Source of the DNA: Jacaranda mimosifolia
Taxonomy: Eukaryota > Streptophyta > Magnoliopsida > Lamiales > Bignoniaceae
Direction of reading: 5' to 3'
Length of the DNA stretch: 64,000 nt
Assembly: GCA_018894105.1 (NCBI GenBank)
Contig: CM032117.1
Span: 48,146,503 to 48,210,502 of the forward strand
Positions 36,532-47,922 of this stretch are shown here, one piece after another. Under the pieces are notes generated by a model. The model saw only the letters and a list, made by a program, of their open reading frames with translations, was not told the DNA's origin and did no database searches. Numbering within the stretch: the first letter of the stretch is position 1; each line of letters begins with the position of its first letter. Both the position numbers and the translations under genes were made by a program.

Positions 36532-37590
36532 AACTCACCAATCCCTCTCCCACCAAATCCTCAACTGCCCCAATCTCCATCCCCAAACTTTCAAACCCGT
36601 ACAGTAGTGGTCATGCTGATGGCGGCAAACGGTCACCGTGTATTTCTTCATCACACCACTCTTCCAATTTACCCCAAATCCTCGTAGTTGTCATGATTGC
36701 ATCCTTGTTGATCAGTGTTTTTAGAATTGGACCGGACGGACCGGTTGGGCCGGTGATCAAAGACCAATCCGGTCCGGTTCAAGCATAAAATTTGGTGACT
36801 GGTTCGATCGATCAAAATCGGTTAAACCAATACCGGTTTGATCGGTTTTTGACCGGTTCACTTCTTTTTTTTTTTAAATCTAAAAATTATTTTTTTAAAA
36901 AAGAATGAAAATTTTTAAAAAAATAAAAATTATGAGCTGAAAGATGATAATTAAATATTTTGGATATATAATTTTTTGAAACATGAATTTATTTTCTTGA
37001 AATTTAATGAAGTGGTAGTTATATGTGAATACTTATGTTTAATTTGTTGTTTTATTTTGTTTAATCTTTCTTAAATTATGTTGAATATTTAGTATAGAAG
37101 AATTTATTTTTACTTGGAGTTGAAATATAAAATGAATTATTATTTAAATTAATGTGAAATATTATTTTTTATTTATTTATAGTTGACTAATTGTGAAACA
37201 ATATTTTTTTTTCTTCTAAAAAACATATTTAAAAATAAGTATGTTAAAAAATTTTCAAATAATATTATTTCTATAGCATTGGAACTTTTACTTTTTGTTA
37301 ATATTAAAAAATTATATATATTTATAAAATTAAATATAATTATTACATCATTATGACATTATATCGATTGAATCAGTAGTCCAACCAGTCGAACTAGTAA
37401 TCAGTAACGTCGTCAGTTCTTTATCTGATCCAATTTTGAATACATTATTGTTGATGCTAGATGTAGAGGTAGGGTGGTAGGCAGGGATTGGAGCCTTGTG
37501 CATGATAGAGCTTTGGCTAGTGACGATAGTGGTGACGGCAATGACGGTAGTAAGTAGTTGGCCGTGAGGTAGATGGGTGAACAAAAAAAT
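36532..37590. other. CT-rich patch, split by a MITE
   Basis: A C/T-rich stretch (36532-36712) and its continuation (37456-37590) flank the MITE at 36713-37447. Short reading frames here are open because of composition, have no recognisable domain, and run across the MITE junction. A similar patch lies at 45360-45600. Its origin is unknown. Confidence 0.4.
36713..37447. mobile_element. hAT-type MITE (735 bp) with perfect 8-bp target duplication
   Basis: The left end CAGTGTTTTTAGAATTGGAC pairs with the right end, whose complement reads TAATGTATTCAAAATTGGAT, with few mismatches. The 8 bases TTGTTGAT flank both sides (36705-36712 and 37448-37455), as expected for hAT. The left arm is rich in GGACCGG and CCGGTTTGATCGG motifs in both orientations. 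The inside is AT-rich and non-coding. Confidence 0.85.
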
Positions 37591-37830
37591 AAGAAATAAA
37601 AAGAGAAGAAAAAATTGGAAAAAAAAAATGTTATATATTTAAATTGAATTAAAAATATATGAAATGAGAAATATAATTTATTTTTTGTGTACTAAAACTA
37701 GAGTAAATATACAACAAAGAAGAAGTGGGAGGCAATGTGCATAACTTTAGAAAATAAAGGATGAATTTTTGCATTTTTTTTATTGGGTTTTTGTTTGCCT
37801 GTAGTAGTATACTAGTATATGAGCATGTTA

Positions 37831-37952
37831 AAGGGAGTGTTTGGTTATATTTTTCCATAACAAAATTATTTTGGAAAAATATAACTAAATATATTCTCAT
37901 TTTTTCCTTCAAAATTTTCATTTTTCAATATATATATACATGTATATATATA

Positions 37953-38004
<52 letters not shown>

Positions 38005-38194
38005 ACAATAAAAAAATTACTCAATTTCATTTTTACCCCCCACTAACAAAAAAGTATTGATTTGATTGCTACAACAAAAAATATCTCTCCAAAATATAAA
38101 CAAATATACCAAAATATAATTTTCACATTCTCCAATAACTTATTCTCCAAAACACATAATAAAATCAAACAAAAAAAACATAACCAATATTCCC
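37831..38194. mobile_element. Tourist-like MITE (364 bp) at the MED20 promoter
   Basis: The left end AAGGGAGTGTTTGGTTATA and right end (complement GGGAATATTGGTTATG) form an imperfect inverted repeat flanked by TTA (37828-37830 and 38195-38197), the PIF/Harbinger target. An ATT microsatellite (37954-38002) sits in the middle. It resembles the MITE at 5826-6235 and the left arm of the 6.5 kb Harbinger at 12735. It ends only 143 bp before the MED20 start codon. Confidence 0.75.
37954..38002. repeat. ATT microsatellite
   Basis: About 16 uninterrupted ATT/TTA repeats inside the MITE. Confidence 0.95.
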
Positions 38195-38337
38195 TTAGTT
38201 GCCAAAACATTCCCAAAAGAGTACCAAGTATAGCCAAGGTTTGGGACCTTGGACGAAACAATAAAAGAAGAACTTTTCATTTTTACTAAAACATCATTAT
38301 CTCTCATTTTGCTCTCAAATTCTGAGTCCCCAGAACA
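38195..38337 (+). promoter_or_regulatory. MED20 proximal promoter and 5' UTR (inferred)
   Basis: The interval between the MITE end and the MED20 ATG. It contains a C/T-rich leader-like stretch (CATCATTATCTCTCATTTTG). No clear TATA box is seen. The transcription start must lie here or inside the MITE. Confidence 0.4.
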
Positions 38338-41300
38338 ATGCCGATCAAATGGTTCGAAAGCTCAATCCCTCATTGATATTTGAATTCTTTCTCAATTTCC
38401 ATCATGATTTCACCTTCCACAATCATCTTTCTCCATGAATTATACATTACATTGTAAAACGAGTGTGCGAATATACGCCTAACGATGTGTTGACATATGT
38501 AGGATATTACACTGGCAGCCAAACCCGGGCACATCAGTCAACTCCCAAATCCTCTCAGAAGTGTCTCAGTGCGCTGAGAGCATCAATGGTGTCAAGGAAG
38601 GCCGGTGGAAATCCACTCTCAGCTTCTACAAAGCCATGGTTAGAGGTATCAGATACACACTATCTAGTGTGTGTAGTATTTACTTTAGGGTTTTGATGAC
38701 CCTTCTATACTCTATATTGAAACCAATTTGATTTCATTTTGGTCAATTTACTATTATAAATAGTGCTGATTCATTATGAGAACACGTGCAATTTCTGTAT
38801 TGAAATGCATCTCGCTGTATTACAATGAATTTCTTTCCATTTCAATGTACTCCCTAACCCTTTTACTCTCTTTCCCGATGATTGTAAGAACAAGCGATTG
38901 GGAATGATTTTCCTCGTGATTTTGTGGGGATTTCGCTGGCAGAGCAGCCCACTAAATATTTCTTAGTAATTAGAGGGCAGCGTCTTGTGGTGGAGGCTGA
39001 GTCAAGTATTCAGATGATAATGGAAAAACTGCAGTCTTATAAAACACGGGTCGCTCTTAGTTTTGAGGTTAGTGGTTTTGAAATATGCTGATTTTTTTTT
39101 TATTTCTGGTGTGTGTGTGCGCGCGCGCACGTTCGAAAGAGTGAAAATGTGAAGAATAGAATGTGAAGTGATGGTTGCTTGAAGTCAATTGTTTATCAAA
39201 GTTTCGTGGTAAGCAGGGGAACCAGTATCAACTTGGTGACTTTCAGTTGCGAGTGGGGAAGGTGGTTCCAGTGCACTCTGAAAGTTTGAGGGGCATAGTT
39301 ATGGAGGTAAGTCTCCCATAGAATTTCTACTTTTGCTAACTTTTATATTCATATGGACCTAGTGCTTCTAATTATTCACAATGTTTTGAGGTTATAGATT
39401 CCTGAGGTGAAAATTTATAATTGTTTACTTTTTGATGAAATTTTTGGTCTATTCTATGAAACATTTTGTCTGCATCAGAAAATTGATCAGTAAGGTAATG
39501 GTTTTCTAGAGTGGTATCTGGAGAAAGGTAGCTTGAGAATGACCTCTGTCTTGTCCATCAAAAGAACTGATAATGGAAACAGAATGATGAAAGAGGGGGA
39601 CTTTCCAAGTTAATGATAAAATAATTTCCAATTTACACTGGTGTGAAAAGTCATGTCCTTTTAGTTGGGAAACCAGTTCCCATCTGACATACATACCAAT
39701 TTTCCATTAGAAAGCGCTTCCTCAAAATTAGAAATGAAAGTTATTCTAATATTTTTGATACTCAACCATTGTATAGAACATGGAAGGTTCTTAAACAGTT
39801 AGGACATTTTAAGAACTTTTCTCCCCCTGGAACCACAGTATACTTGAGACTCAACATCATATCCCTGCAAATTTGATTTCTTAATTAACACCTTCACCAA
39901 AAGGAAAATGATGCTTAAGACTAAGACTTTTTACAAAGCTAAACGAATCTCTGTCTGTAACCTCAAGGCTCATCAACACTTTGATCGCTTAAGTTGGAGT
40001 TGAATAGCAACTTCAGATTTCCCGTCTTCAAGTTCAGGAGAAATGCTTACATAGTCATCAAAGAGGAATGAAAATTGAGTAGTTGTGGAAGAGGGGGCCT
40101 AAGGCTCTTTGATTTGATCTGAAGGATCTATATATAAGTAGAGTGTGAAATGCAATCAATCTAGTCTGGATATGTTTGAAATTGAAATTGCGGCTGGTAG
40201 TTCAATGTCTATAACCCGAAATTGAATATATTGATGATAGAACATAAATTATATGGGGTGAATTACGGCTACTCCCACTGAGAAGCATGCTGCTATTGCC
40301 ATATAGTGTGCTTGAATGAGCCAATACACTAGTACGAGGCAATGTCATATTCATTGATTGGTTTGGACAAGTTGTCTTTTACTTTGGCTTGATCTCTATT
40401 CCTTTGGTTAGAATGTTTTTATGAGATTTAGTGTTAGATTGTTTGAATCAGATAGAGTAGAAACCTAGAGTTGAAATCATCAGCGTATCCATGCAGGCTT
40501 CTGGATGGGTGTTGAGTAAGGAGGTGAGGACCCATCTAGCCTCTGATTTCCTTTTCCACTCAGATACAGACAATTGTGGTAGCCCACATGACGATATTAG
40601 ACATACATGGCTGCCTGGCAACAGGTTCAAAATTGAAGACAGATCCATAAACCCTGTTTGTTTACTAATAAAATCCCACGGCTTATGATTATCAAATTCA
40701 TATATTATGAGGCCATCTATGGGGAAATATCAAGGTGCATTTATGTTGTCTTTGTGCTTTAAAATTGAAGATGTCAAAGAAAAACACATTTCCTTTTCTC
40801 TTTTCACTATTTTCTTTCTCGTGACATTCTAAGAAAAGAGGCCTAAAACTAATAACAGGAAAGGTGATTCTCAATGTTTACAAGAGAAAGAATAGATGCA
40901 GCTGATACTGGTCATAATGAGATTCGGCGCTTAACTTCTTCAACTCCAAAAGTCCAGATTAGAACTCACTTCACTGATCTCATATTACAATTTCTGTTTT
41001 CACTATCTGCATCATCCTCCCATTGCCAATTGCCAATTGCCACCTCAACTATCACCATTAACTAAAATACTGTTGCAATTGTCATTGGAACCATTCACAA
41101 CTCCTATGAATATTGATGAAAACAAATTAGATTTGCTCTTAGTTAACTAGTTATCATCAATCATGGTAGAAAATTGCTTTGCAAGTTCTGTTTATATATG
41201 TTTGCTCCATGTCTCCACATCTTTTCTTATTGTATAACTGTGGGTTTCTCTCCATTTTTGGTGGATGGTATTGGAGTACAGTGAACTCCCTTGCATACAG

Positions 41301-42291
41301 GAGTGTGCTAGAAAGATTATCTTGACAGAAGTTCTCTTCTTTTCTGTTTTCTTCTGTTTTTGGATGCCTCCTTTTTGGTTCCGATGGTGGGATTGGATTA
41401 CCTTGGGTATAGATGGTATTTTGATGGTGGTCATGAACCTAAAAAGAGATTGGACAGAATTCTGTTACTGCTAGACGAGGAAAAGCCATATATATTTCAT
41501 TTCTATTTGAAAACTTGAGCAACAGCATCTTATTTGCAGAAAACCAGTCCAACTTTTTGCGTATTGACTCAGAAAAATCTTCTAGATATCTTTTATATGA
41601 TTAATGTCCTTTTTTCCCCCCTTAAATACATGTTGACTGATGGTAATTATCTCAGATCTATAGCACTCGGTGCTCAATGTTTGCTTCGTTTAGATGGGTG
41701 GTTTTAGTTTCCTTTAACTTGATTTAAAATCTTTAAATATTAAAATTGCTGGTTTGTGTGAATGAATCAGCATTCAAGCCTCGCTTTTAGTTGCATAAGA
41801 ATGAATCATCATAGTGCTATGACATGCATAGTTTTTTAAGAGGGAATTGATCAGGATTGCTCTTGTTAGTTCATCAATGTTTGTCCTACAAAGGAACTTT
41901 AATACCCCAATGAGGTCTCCTCTCTCCATTTCTTTTTCTGTGCCCTACAAAATTGACTAGGAATGATGAGCTTTTATGCAAAGAATAGTTTGATAATTTT
42001 CTTCAATAATGAAGTCTGATTTGAATACTTGTTTGTTTTCTGTTGCAGATGGAGTATCTGCCCATCTCATCATGGGAAAAATCACATCAAATCATGGGTG
42101 AGTTCTTTGATCTGTGGCAGGAAGCTCTGTCAAAAAGATCATTACCAGGTCATTTTGTGCACATCGAGCCCAACTTTGCAGAGTACGGCCTCTCAGACCA
42201 ATATACGATGCAACACACAGCTGTTCAGTATGCCAGCATCACGGCTCAAATGATAGCCACATCTCAGTCCGTACAAGCCACAAGAAATTAG
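38338..42291 (+). CDS. MED20: Mediator complex subunit 20 (MED20), five exons
   Basis: Head-module subunit of Mediator, the nuclear coactivator that links transcription factors to RNA polymerase II. Exons: 38338-38351, 38503-38645, 38889-39067, 39217-39306 and 42049-42291, all with GT..AG introns and consistent phases. Spliced length is 669 nt, giving 222 residues, close to the ~220 of plant MED20. Recognisable stretches are [76 protein letters not shown], then [12 protein letters not shown] and [13 protein letters not shown] up to QATRN before the stop. Each matches the plant family in order. No stop or frameshift was found, so the gene looks intact. Intron 4 is long (2742 bp). Exon calls are by eye; transcript data were not available. 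Confidence 0.93.
39307..42048 (+). other. MED20 intron 4 (2.7 kb)
   Basis: It is bounded by GTAAGT at 39307 and TTCTGTTGCAG ending at 42048. Base composition is less AT-rich than the surrounding intergenic DNA. Short frames inside it show no known domain. I see no transposon termini. Confidence 0.8.
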
Positions 42292-43195
42292 ATCATTAGA
42301 GATTACCATTCTATGTGTCTGTATGTATATCTGCGGTTGAGTGGAAAATGAAGCTGTGTTATGCTAACTAATATTTGTTCCCCACGCGAACATTGCATGA
42401 AGCGTACTTTGGAGTGGGGACAGGAACTTACTACTCCATCATGTTCTGATAACAAAGGAATGAAGGATAAATAATTTCTTGTGATGGATTGACTATTTGG
42501 CTTTAATGATTTCGAGCACTGCCAACATCAAGAAAAATGTGGAAAGAAATATTGACGTGAGTCGTACATAGCGTGATAATCTGTGCCTAAGAGGCCGTTT
42601 GGTTTTGTTCTTTGGAGGTATTTTTATTTTATGATAAAAAGGAATAGTGAAAAATTAATTACAATTTTTTTTAAAAAAAAAAAAAAAAAGTGTTAGAGAA
42701 TAGTTGAAATTGCTATACCAAAAAAAGTTGCGAGTGAAAAATAAAGAAAAGAGATTTTTTTTTTTTAGCAAACCTTTCATTCAAATCAACTTCACAGCCT
42801 TGGTTTTTATATTTGGTTGTTTGCAAACAAGGCTAGCCTCATATTTAATATTTATATATTTCACCTCTTCAATTGGATAGTAAAAATTAAAAATATCTAA
42901 TGAATGTGGAGATTTTCATTAAATCTCTTCAAAAAATATTCTAAATATATTTCAAAAGAGATTTCTTAAATTATATTCGTTACTCATCTTTACGTTTCTA
43001 AATTGCTTGCTTCACATATTCCTAGTGGATGATCCTCTATGATTCACCTTCGGTCCTACAAATGTGAAATGTTTTAAAATTATCTAAATCCAATCTAAAA
43101 ATATCTAGAACTCTTTAGATTGGTTTAAACCTCTTAAAATATTTTAAAACTTTGTGGAGCCTTCTAGAAGCATCTAGATTCTTGTAAAAAGTTTA
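42292..43195. other. MED20 3' region and AT-rich DNA
   Basis: It holds the 3' UTR, with possible poly(A) signals such as GGATAAATAA near 42464. A GGCCGTTTGGTTTTG motif at about 42593, typical of a MITE end, has no partner found. From 42880 there are repeated CTAGAA words that continue after the MITE at 43196. Confidence 0.45.
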
Positions 43196-43573
43196 TTGGG
43201 TATTTGGTTTCATTTCCAACACCCATTTCTATTTTTACTCGAAAATAAAAAATATTCTTATTTTTATTTTTAAAATTTTTAAAACTTATTTTATCATCCT
43301 ATTATCACATCAATCAAATTTAAATTTGATATAACATAAAGTATAAACTATCATTTTAAAATTAATAATATATATTTTTAAAAAATAAATGTTTTAAAAT
43401 ATAAAAAATATAAATCAACTATGCTTTCAATCTTATGCCTACTCTAATAATTACTTTCCAACAATTCATCCAAACACATTTCCATTTTTATTTTCAAAAT
43501 TATAACTACCTTCCAAATTTTAAAAATAGTTGAAAATGGAAATGGGTTCTAGATATAAAATCAAACACCCCCG
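43196..43573. mobile_element. Tourist-like MITE (378 bp)
   Basis: The left end TTGGGTATTTGGTTTCATTT pairs with the right end, whose complement reads CGGGGGTGTTTGATTTTA. It is flanked by TTA (43193-43195 and 43574-43576). A CAACACCCATTTC block is shared with the partial copy that ends at 50957. CTAGAA-rich sequence flanks both sides, showing that it interrupted a single repeat. Confidence 0.65.
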
Positions 43574-44062
43574 TTAGAGACTTTTTCTAAAATTATTTGA
43601 AAACATCTAGAAATGCCTAGAATCCTCTAGACATTCTAGAATTTTTGAAATATTCTATAAATTTCTAAGAGCCTGTTTGGTTATGTTTTCATTTCCATTT
43701 TTCAATTTCAGCATTTTCAAAATTTTGAAAAAGCAGTTAGAGAAAACAAGTTAAAAATGAGTTTGTATTTGAATAGGTTATTGAAAAAGAAATTATGAAA
43801 TAAAGTTTAGATCAATTTCTTATCTCTTTTGTTAAATGACCTACAAATACAGTTACTCATGCTATAGCAGGGCGTCTGGTTCTTTGTCAGATTGTGGGGT
43901 TTGAATTAATAATCCCCCCAACTTTATTGTTGAAGCTATTGTGAAGGATCACTATGAATAAAAGTTAGATTTTATTTCAAAAAAAAAAGTAATTATTGTA
44001 TTTGGTCTAGTAGGTTGTAGATGAAATAGAAGTAGTAACAATGAAAATAGAAAGAGAAGATA
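43574..44062. other. AT-rich DNA with possible SINE
   Basis: A GAGCCTGTTTGGTTATG motif at 43670 looks like a MITE end without a found partner. From about 43860 to 43990 a segment with a degenerate B box (GGTTTGAATTA) ends in an A-run (43978-43988), reminiscent of a SINE or a retroposed tail. Neither is firm. Confidence 0.3.
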
Positions 44063-45350
44063 TCTATACTATTATATATAGCATAACAGTGTGTGACTCA
44101 CAATTGTGAAATGTAATTGACCAAATTCTAAATTTTTAGAATTTTGAGTTTTTTTTAATTAAATTTAAAAATTAATTTTTGGTTATTAAATTTGATATTA
44201 TTTATTCCTTTTAAAGATGTCTAGATTTTTTAAATTATTTTCTTAATTAGAACAAATTATTCTTTATTTATCTCCAATACCAAAAAATGATTATGTTTTA
44301 TCTACAAAATCTTTTTCATCTCTACTCTCAATATGTGGAAGATTCCTTAATCATTTAAACTCTATAGTTTGATAAGTCTTTTATAATTTCTCTTATTTTT
44401 AATAACAAATTTATATCTATACCACTATATATAGAGTGTTTCGAAAGTCATTTCATTAATATTTTCAATTTTTGGCATTTTCTTTATTCTGTTCTTTGTG
44501 TGCCTATTTATTCCCGAGCATTTTTCCCTCTACCTCTTTGTGTGGCTCTTTATTCATTCTTTAAATCGTTTTATTGTTTGTCTGATTCTATTATTCACTT
44601 TTTTTATTTCATTTTTTTGGTTTATTTTCTAGGTATATTACATGATAGAAGAAATTCTTGGATTTTAATGCTATAATTTTCTTTTCAAACATAAAAAAAG
44701 TTTATCATTTAGCTTTTATTGTTATTAAATTTTTGAACTTTTTTATTTTTTTTTCTTATTACTTAGTTTAAGTTATCAGTCCATTTATTTAATTTTTTTA
44801 TTTTTAAATTCTCTTTTTGTACATTTAATTTTATAGTTTTACAAGATGAGATATATTCATTGTTCTTAATATTTTTTAATTTGTTTCCTTTTTATTAGTT
44901 GCATTTTTTTCTCCCTAATTGATAAATTTTGTCATCTAATTTTTATTTTATTTAAATTGTTTTACATTCAGTATCCTTTTACTCATTGTTTGAAAGAAGT
45001 TATCAGTTTCTTTGTTAAAATTTGTAATTTATTTTTAAATTCTCTCTCTCTCTCTTTGTTCATCTAAGTTTATAATTTTATAGGATGAGATCTATTCTTC
45101 GATTTTAATATTTTTAAATTTTATTTCACTTTTTAATATTTATAATTTTAAAAGTATATATGTCATTTAATCTTTATTTTTTATTCATATATATATATGT
45201 ATAAGTATATATAATTCGAATTCTTTTTAAAAATTTTGTATACTACTTCATCAATATATATTTTTAGATCTTTTTTGATCTATTTGAAAAAATTATGAGA
45301 TGATAATTTTAAAAAATCCATGCATGACATAGGAATAATGCTCGTATATA
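44063..45350 (+). mobile_element. Helitron-like element, putative 5' end at 44063
   Basis: It begins TCTATACTATTATATATAG after A. About 110 bp of homology in opposite orientation links it to 36385-36484 and 34465-34590. A palindromic CACAATTGTG follows the terminus. The body is AT-rich and non-coding. The right limit is arbitrary because no CTRR terminus with hairpin was identified. Confidence 0.3.
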
Positions 45351-45353
45351 TTA

Positions 45354-45602
45354 TTGAGAGAAGATATACCCATGATACACCCCATACAACCCCTTCCCCA
45401 TCCATCTCCACATTCAATTTATTGTCTTCCATCTCAAACTCTAGCCAATACTCCTCCCAACACCCATCCCAGCCCTGTAGCAACCATTGCCACTAAAACC
45501 ACTATCGAGATGGGTTGTCTGAACAATGACCATGAAGAAATCCAACTAGCTACTCGAAGGACGAAGATGATGCTAGAAATCCAACCGGCTACTCGAAGAT
45601 GA
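45354..45602. other. CT-rich patch
   Basis: A C-rich stretch with overlapping open frames on both strands that lack domain signatures. The words AACTAGCTACTCGAAG and AACCGGCTACTCGAAG form a short direct repeat (45544 and 45583). Confidence 0.5.
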
Positions 45603-45858
45603 TCAAGGGTATTCACTGGATCAAATTTGTCAGATGAACCTGACGTTTGAATCAAACGAATTAAATTGATTTTGATTGGGTTGAATAATTGGGTTCAATC
45701 AAATAAAATCTGATTAGACCCGATTACAAGTGATTTGATTCTCGAATTTCATATTTACATGCCCAATTCAACTCGATACGGCCCTATGACTCGATTAAAA
45801 ATTAACCCAAAAAAATAAAATAATAATTTACTTTTTTATGCCAAAAGTGGATTTTGAT

Positions 45859-45891
<33 letters not shown>

Positions 45892-45923
45892 ATACATACA
45901 TACATACATATATATATATATAT
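45859..45923. repeat. Compound microsatellite TA/TG/CATA/TA
   Basis: TG repeats at about 45867-45891 are followed by TACA repeats and then TA repeats. Confidence 0.95.
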
Positions 45924-46138
45924 GCAAATAGAATGCATCAAGGTACCATGATTAATTTTAATGTCATTATGTATATGTGCAAACAGAATATATGCATCCA
46001 ATGTGCTGATTCTATAATGTCAATATTGCACATGCATGGTCCCAAATCAAATTCAGGCTGAATCTTTTGATTCAAATTAGTTGGTGCTTTTCTTTTCTTG
46101 CTTTTCTATTAGAAAAAAAATTGAAAAGAATTAAATGA

Positions 46139-46369
46139 GGCGGAATCACACTCAAGCTGCAAGAGGAGTGCGAGCACGTATTGGATTTCATGCCCAATGA
46201 GTCGGCCATTAAAGTTGATCGCATCGACCTTAATGATCCCATTGAGGTCAACCAAGAGACAATGAATTTGTTTGAGTCGCTTGGCATGAAGGAGCTGCCC
46301 CCATCATCAGCATTGCGCTTGAACTACAACCATGGATATCGAAGAGAAATTAGGTTGTTTTTTGATTAA
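46139..46369 (+). pseudogene. Unidentified coding fragment (~76 codons)
   Basis: Open from 46139 to the stop at 46367-46369. The reading gives GITLKLQEECEHVLDFMPNE, then KVDRIDLNDPIEVNQETM and LFESLGMKELPPSSALRLNY. Composition and codon use are clearly protein-like against the AT-rich surroundings, with an acidic, helical character. It has no start codon at its beginning and a stop precedes it, so it is an isolated exon or a gene fragment, perhaps retained or captured. I do not recognise the family. A possible continuation in another frame follows near 46540-46640. Confidence 0.5.
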
Positions 46370-46996
46370 TACATTCCTTTGCGTGTTTTTTTTTTTATTT
46401 TTTTAATTAAAACAGTATTTATCTGAAAATTTTAATTAATGTATATGTAGAAAGCAAGTAGTCTAAGTAGAAATCAAGTAACTTCAGACTTTGGTTCCCA
46501 AAGCTAACTAACAATTAACAGACTATATCTTTAAATGATGAAGAGGCATGATGTCGTCGTGGTTAACTTCGACGCTATCATTGGATGCTGGGTCACTCAT
46601 CATGTTGATTTATTGGGCTCTGAGGATTGCCGAAGCTCCAAAGACTGATCTTGGTTTTTGGAAGTCCCTTGTTCCGATAAGAATATTCAGGGTTGAACTT
46701 GTATTCAATGTTGTGATCTGAGGTTTTTTGTTTTTCAATCACTTCGGTTCTTTCTTTTTTAGCCAATTTTTTGATATTGGTCTTCTTCTCCCCCCCCCCC
46801 CCCCCCCCCCCCCCAACCCCCTCTTTTTTTAATCTTCTAATTTGAGTTGTATGTCTTAATTTCTATAATTTTTGTTTTCTTTCTTTCTTTCTTTCTTTTA
46901 TTTTTTATGATATGGGTTTTCCTATTTCTTGCCTTTTATGGTTTTTTGTCCTATGATAATTCTGTCTTGAAATTTACTTGCATCCACCCTCAAAAG
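46370..46996. other. Intergenic, with poly-C tract
   Basis: A run of 25 C lies at 46790-46814, followed by CTTT repeats at about 46876-46896. A weakly coding-like stretch at 46540-46660 may belong to the fragment at 46139. Confidence 0.6.
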
Positions 46997-47914
46997 TAGA
47001 GGTGCAAGTTGAGCTGCGTCAGCTCATGCAATCTGAAAAAGGCTCAACTCGAGCTCGAAATTAATTGAGCTTGAACTTGAAATTGAACTAAACTTGAGCT
47101 TTAATATGGTGGCTTGAAGGCTTATAAGTATTTTTTAAAATAATATATATTTAATAATATAAAAAAATAATACTTTAAAAAATATGTGCCACATATTGAG
47201 CTAAGTTTCAAACTATAATTTATTTATTCGCTTATACATTACTTATTAAATAATAAATAATAATTTATAAGATAATATTTTATAAATTGTAAAATACTAA
47301 AAAATAATAGCATGATATATTTGAAGAAAAATATAAATTTAAATAATTTTATAAAAATAGATGTAATTATATAATAACATTTCATTGTATAATATATTAT
47401 ATGTGATTAATGTATGTTTTTTGAATATAATAATGCAAGTATGAAATAGAAATTCATCAGTATCTTAACAAATTTATTTTTATATTTTAATGTCCAAACT
47501 TTAAAAGTTAAAATAATAACTTCCTTGAATTTTATAAAAATTGATTTGACTTTTAAAAAATTTGATAATGCTATTAAATTTGCTAATAGATAGTATTTCT
47601 TGAGAGTTTTATTAGAAATAGTGAGGACTAAATTGAGCCCAATGAGTTCTAGCTCAAGCTCACACGATAAGTGTGAAAGATGTTGGATGAGTTCAAGTTC
47701 GGCCCAAGCTCGATTGTGGTTCGATATCTTATCAGCTCATCGAGCTCAAGTTTAAACTTGAGTTTATTGTAAGCTTGGTATTTATCAATAAACTCAAGCT
47801 TGAGCCTAAAATTTGGAGCTCGATGAGTTCGAGCTTGTGTATTTTAAAAACAAACCAAGCTCGAACTTGAGATTTTTGCTAAGCTCAACTTAGCTCAACC
47901 TGTTTACAGTCCTA
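46997..47914. mobile_element. hAT-type MITE (918 bp)
   Basis: The left end TAGAGGTGCAAGTTGAGC and right end (complement TAGGACTGTAAACAGGTTGAGC) belong to the TAGGGGTGTAAACGAGCC class of plant hAT MITEs. The flanks CTCAAAAG (46989-46996) and CTTAGAAG (47915-47922) match at 6 of 8. GAGCTCGA and AAGCTCAAC motifs in both orientations crowd the ends. Confidence 0.7.
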
Positions 47915-47922
47915 CTTAGAAG

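Noticed and set aside
36417..36788. Frame of 123 codons as a small gene
   Set aside because: It starts in AT-rich repeat, runs through the CT-rich patch and across the junction into the hAT MITE, so it cannot be a real coding unit.
43860..43990. A third SINE
   Set aside because: Only a degenerate B box and an A-run are visible; the A box is unconvincing and no target duplication was found. Mentioned only as a possibility in the feature list.
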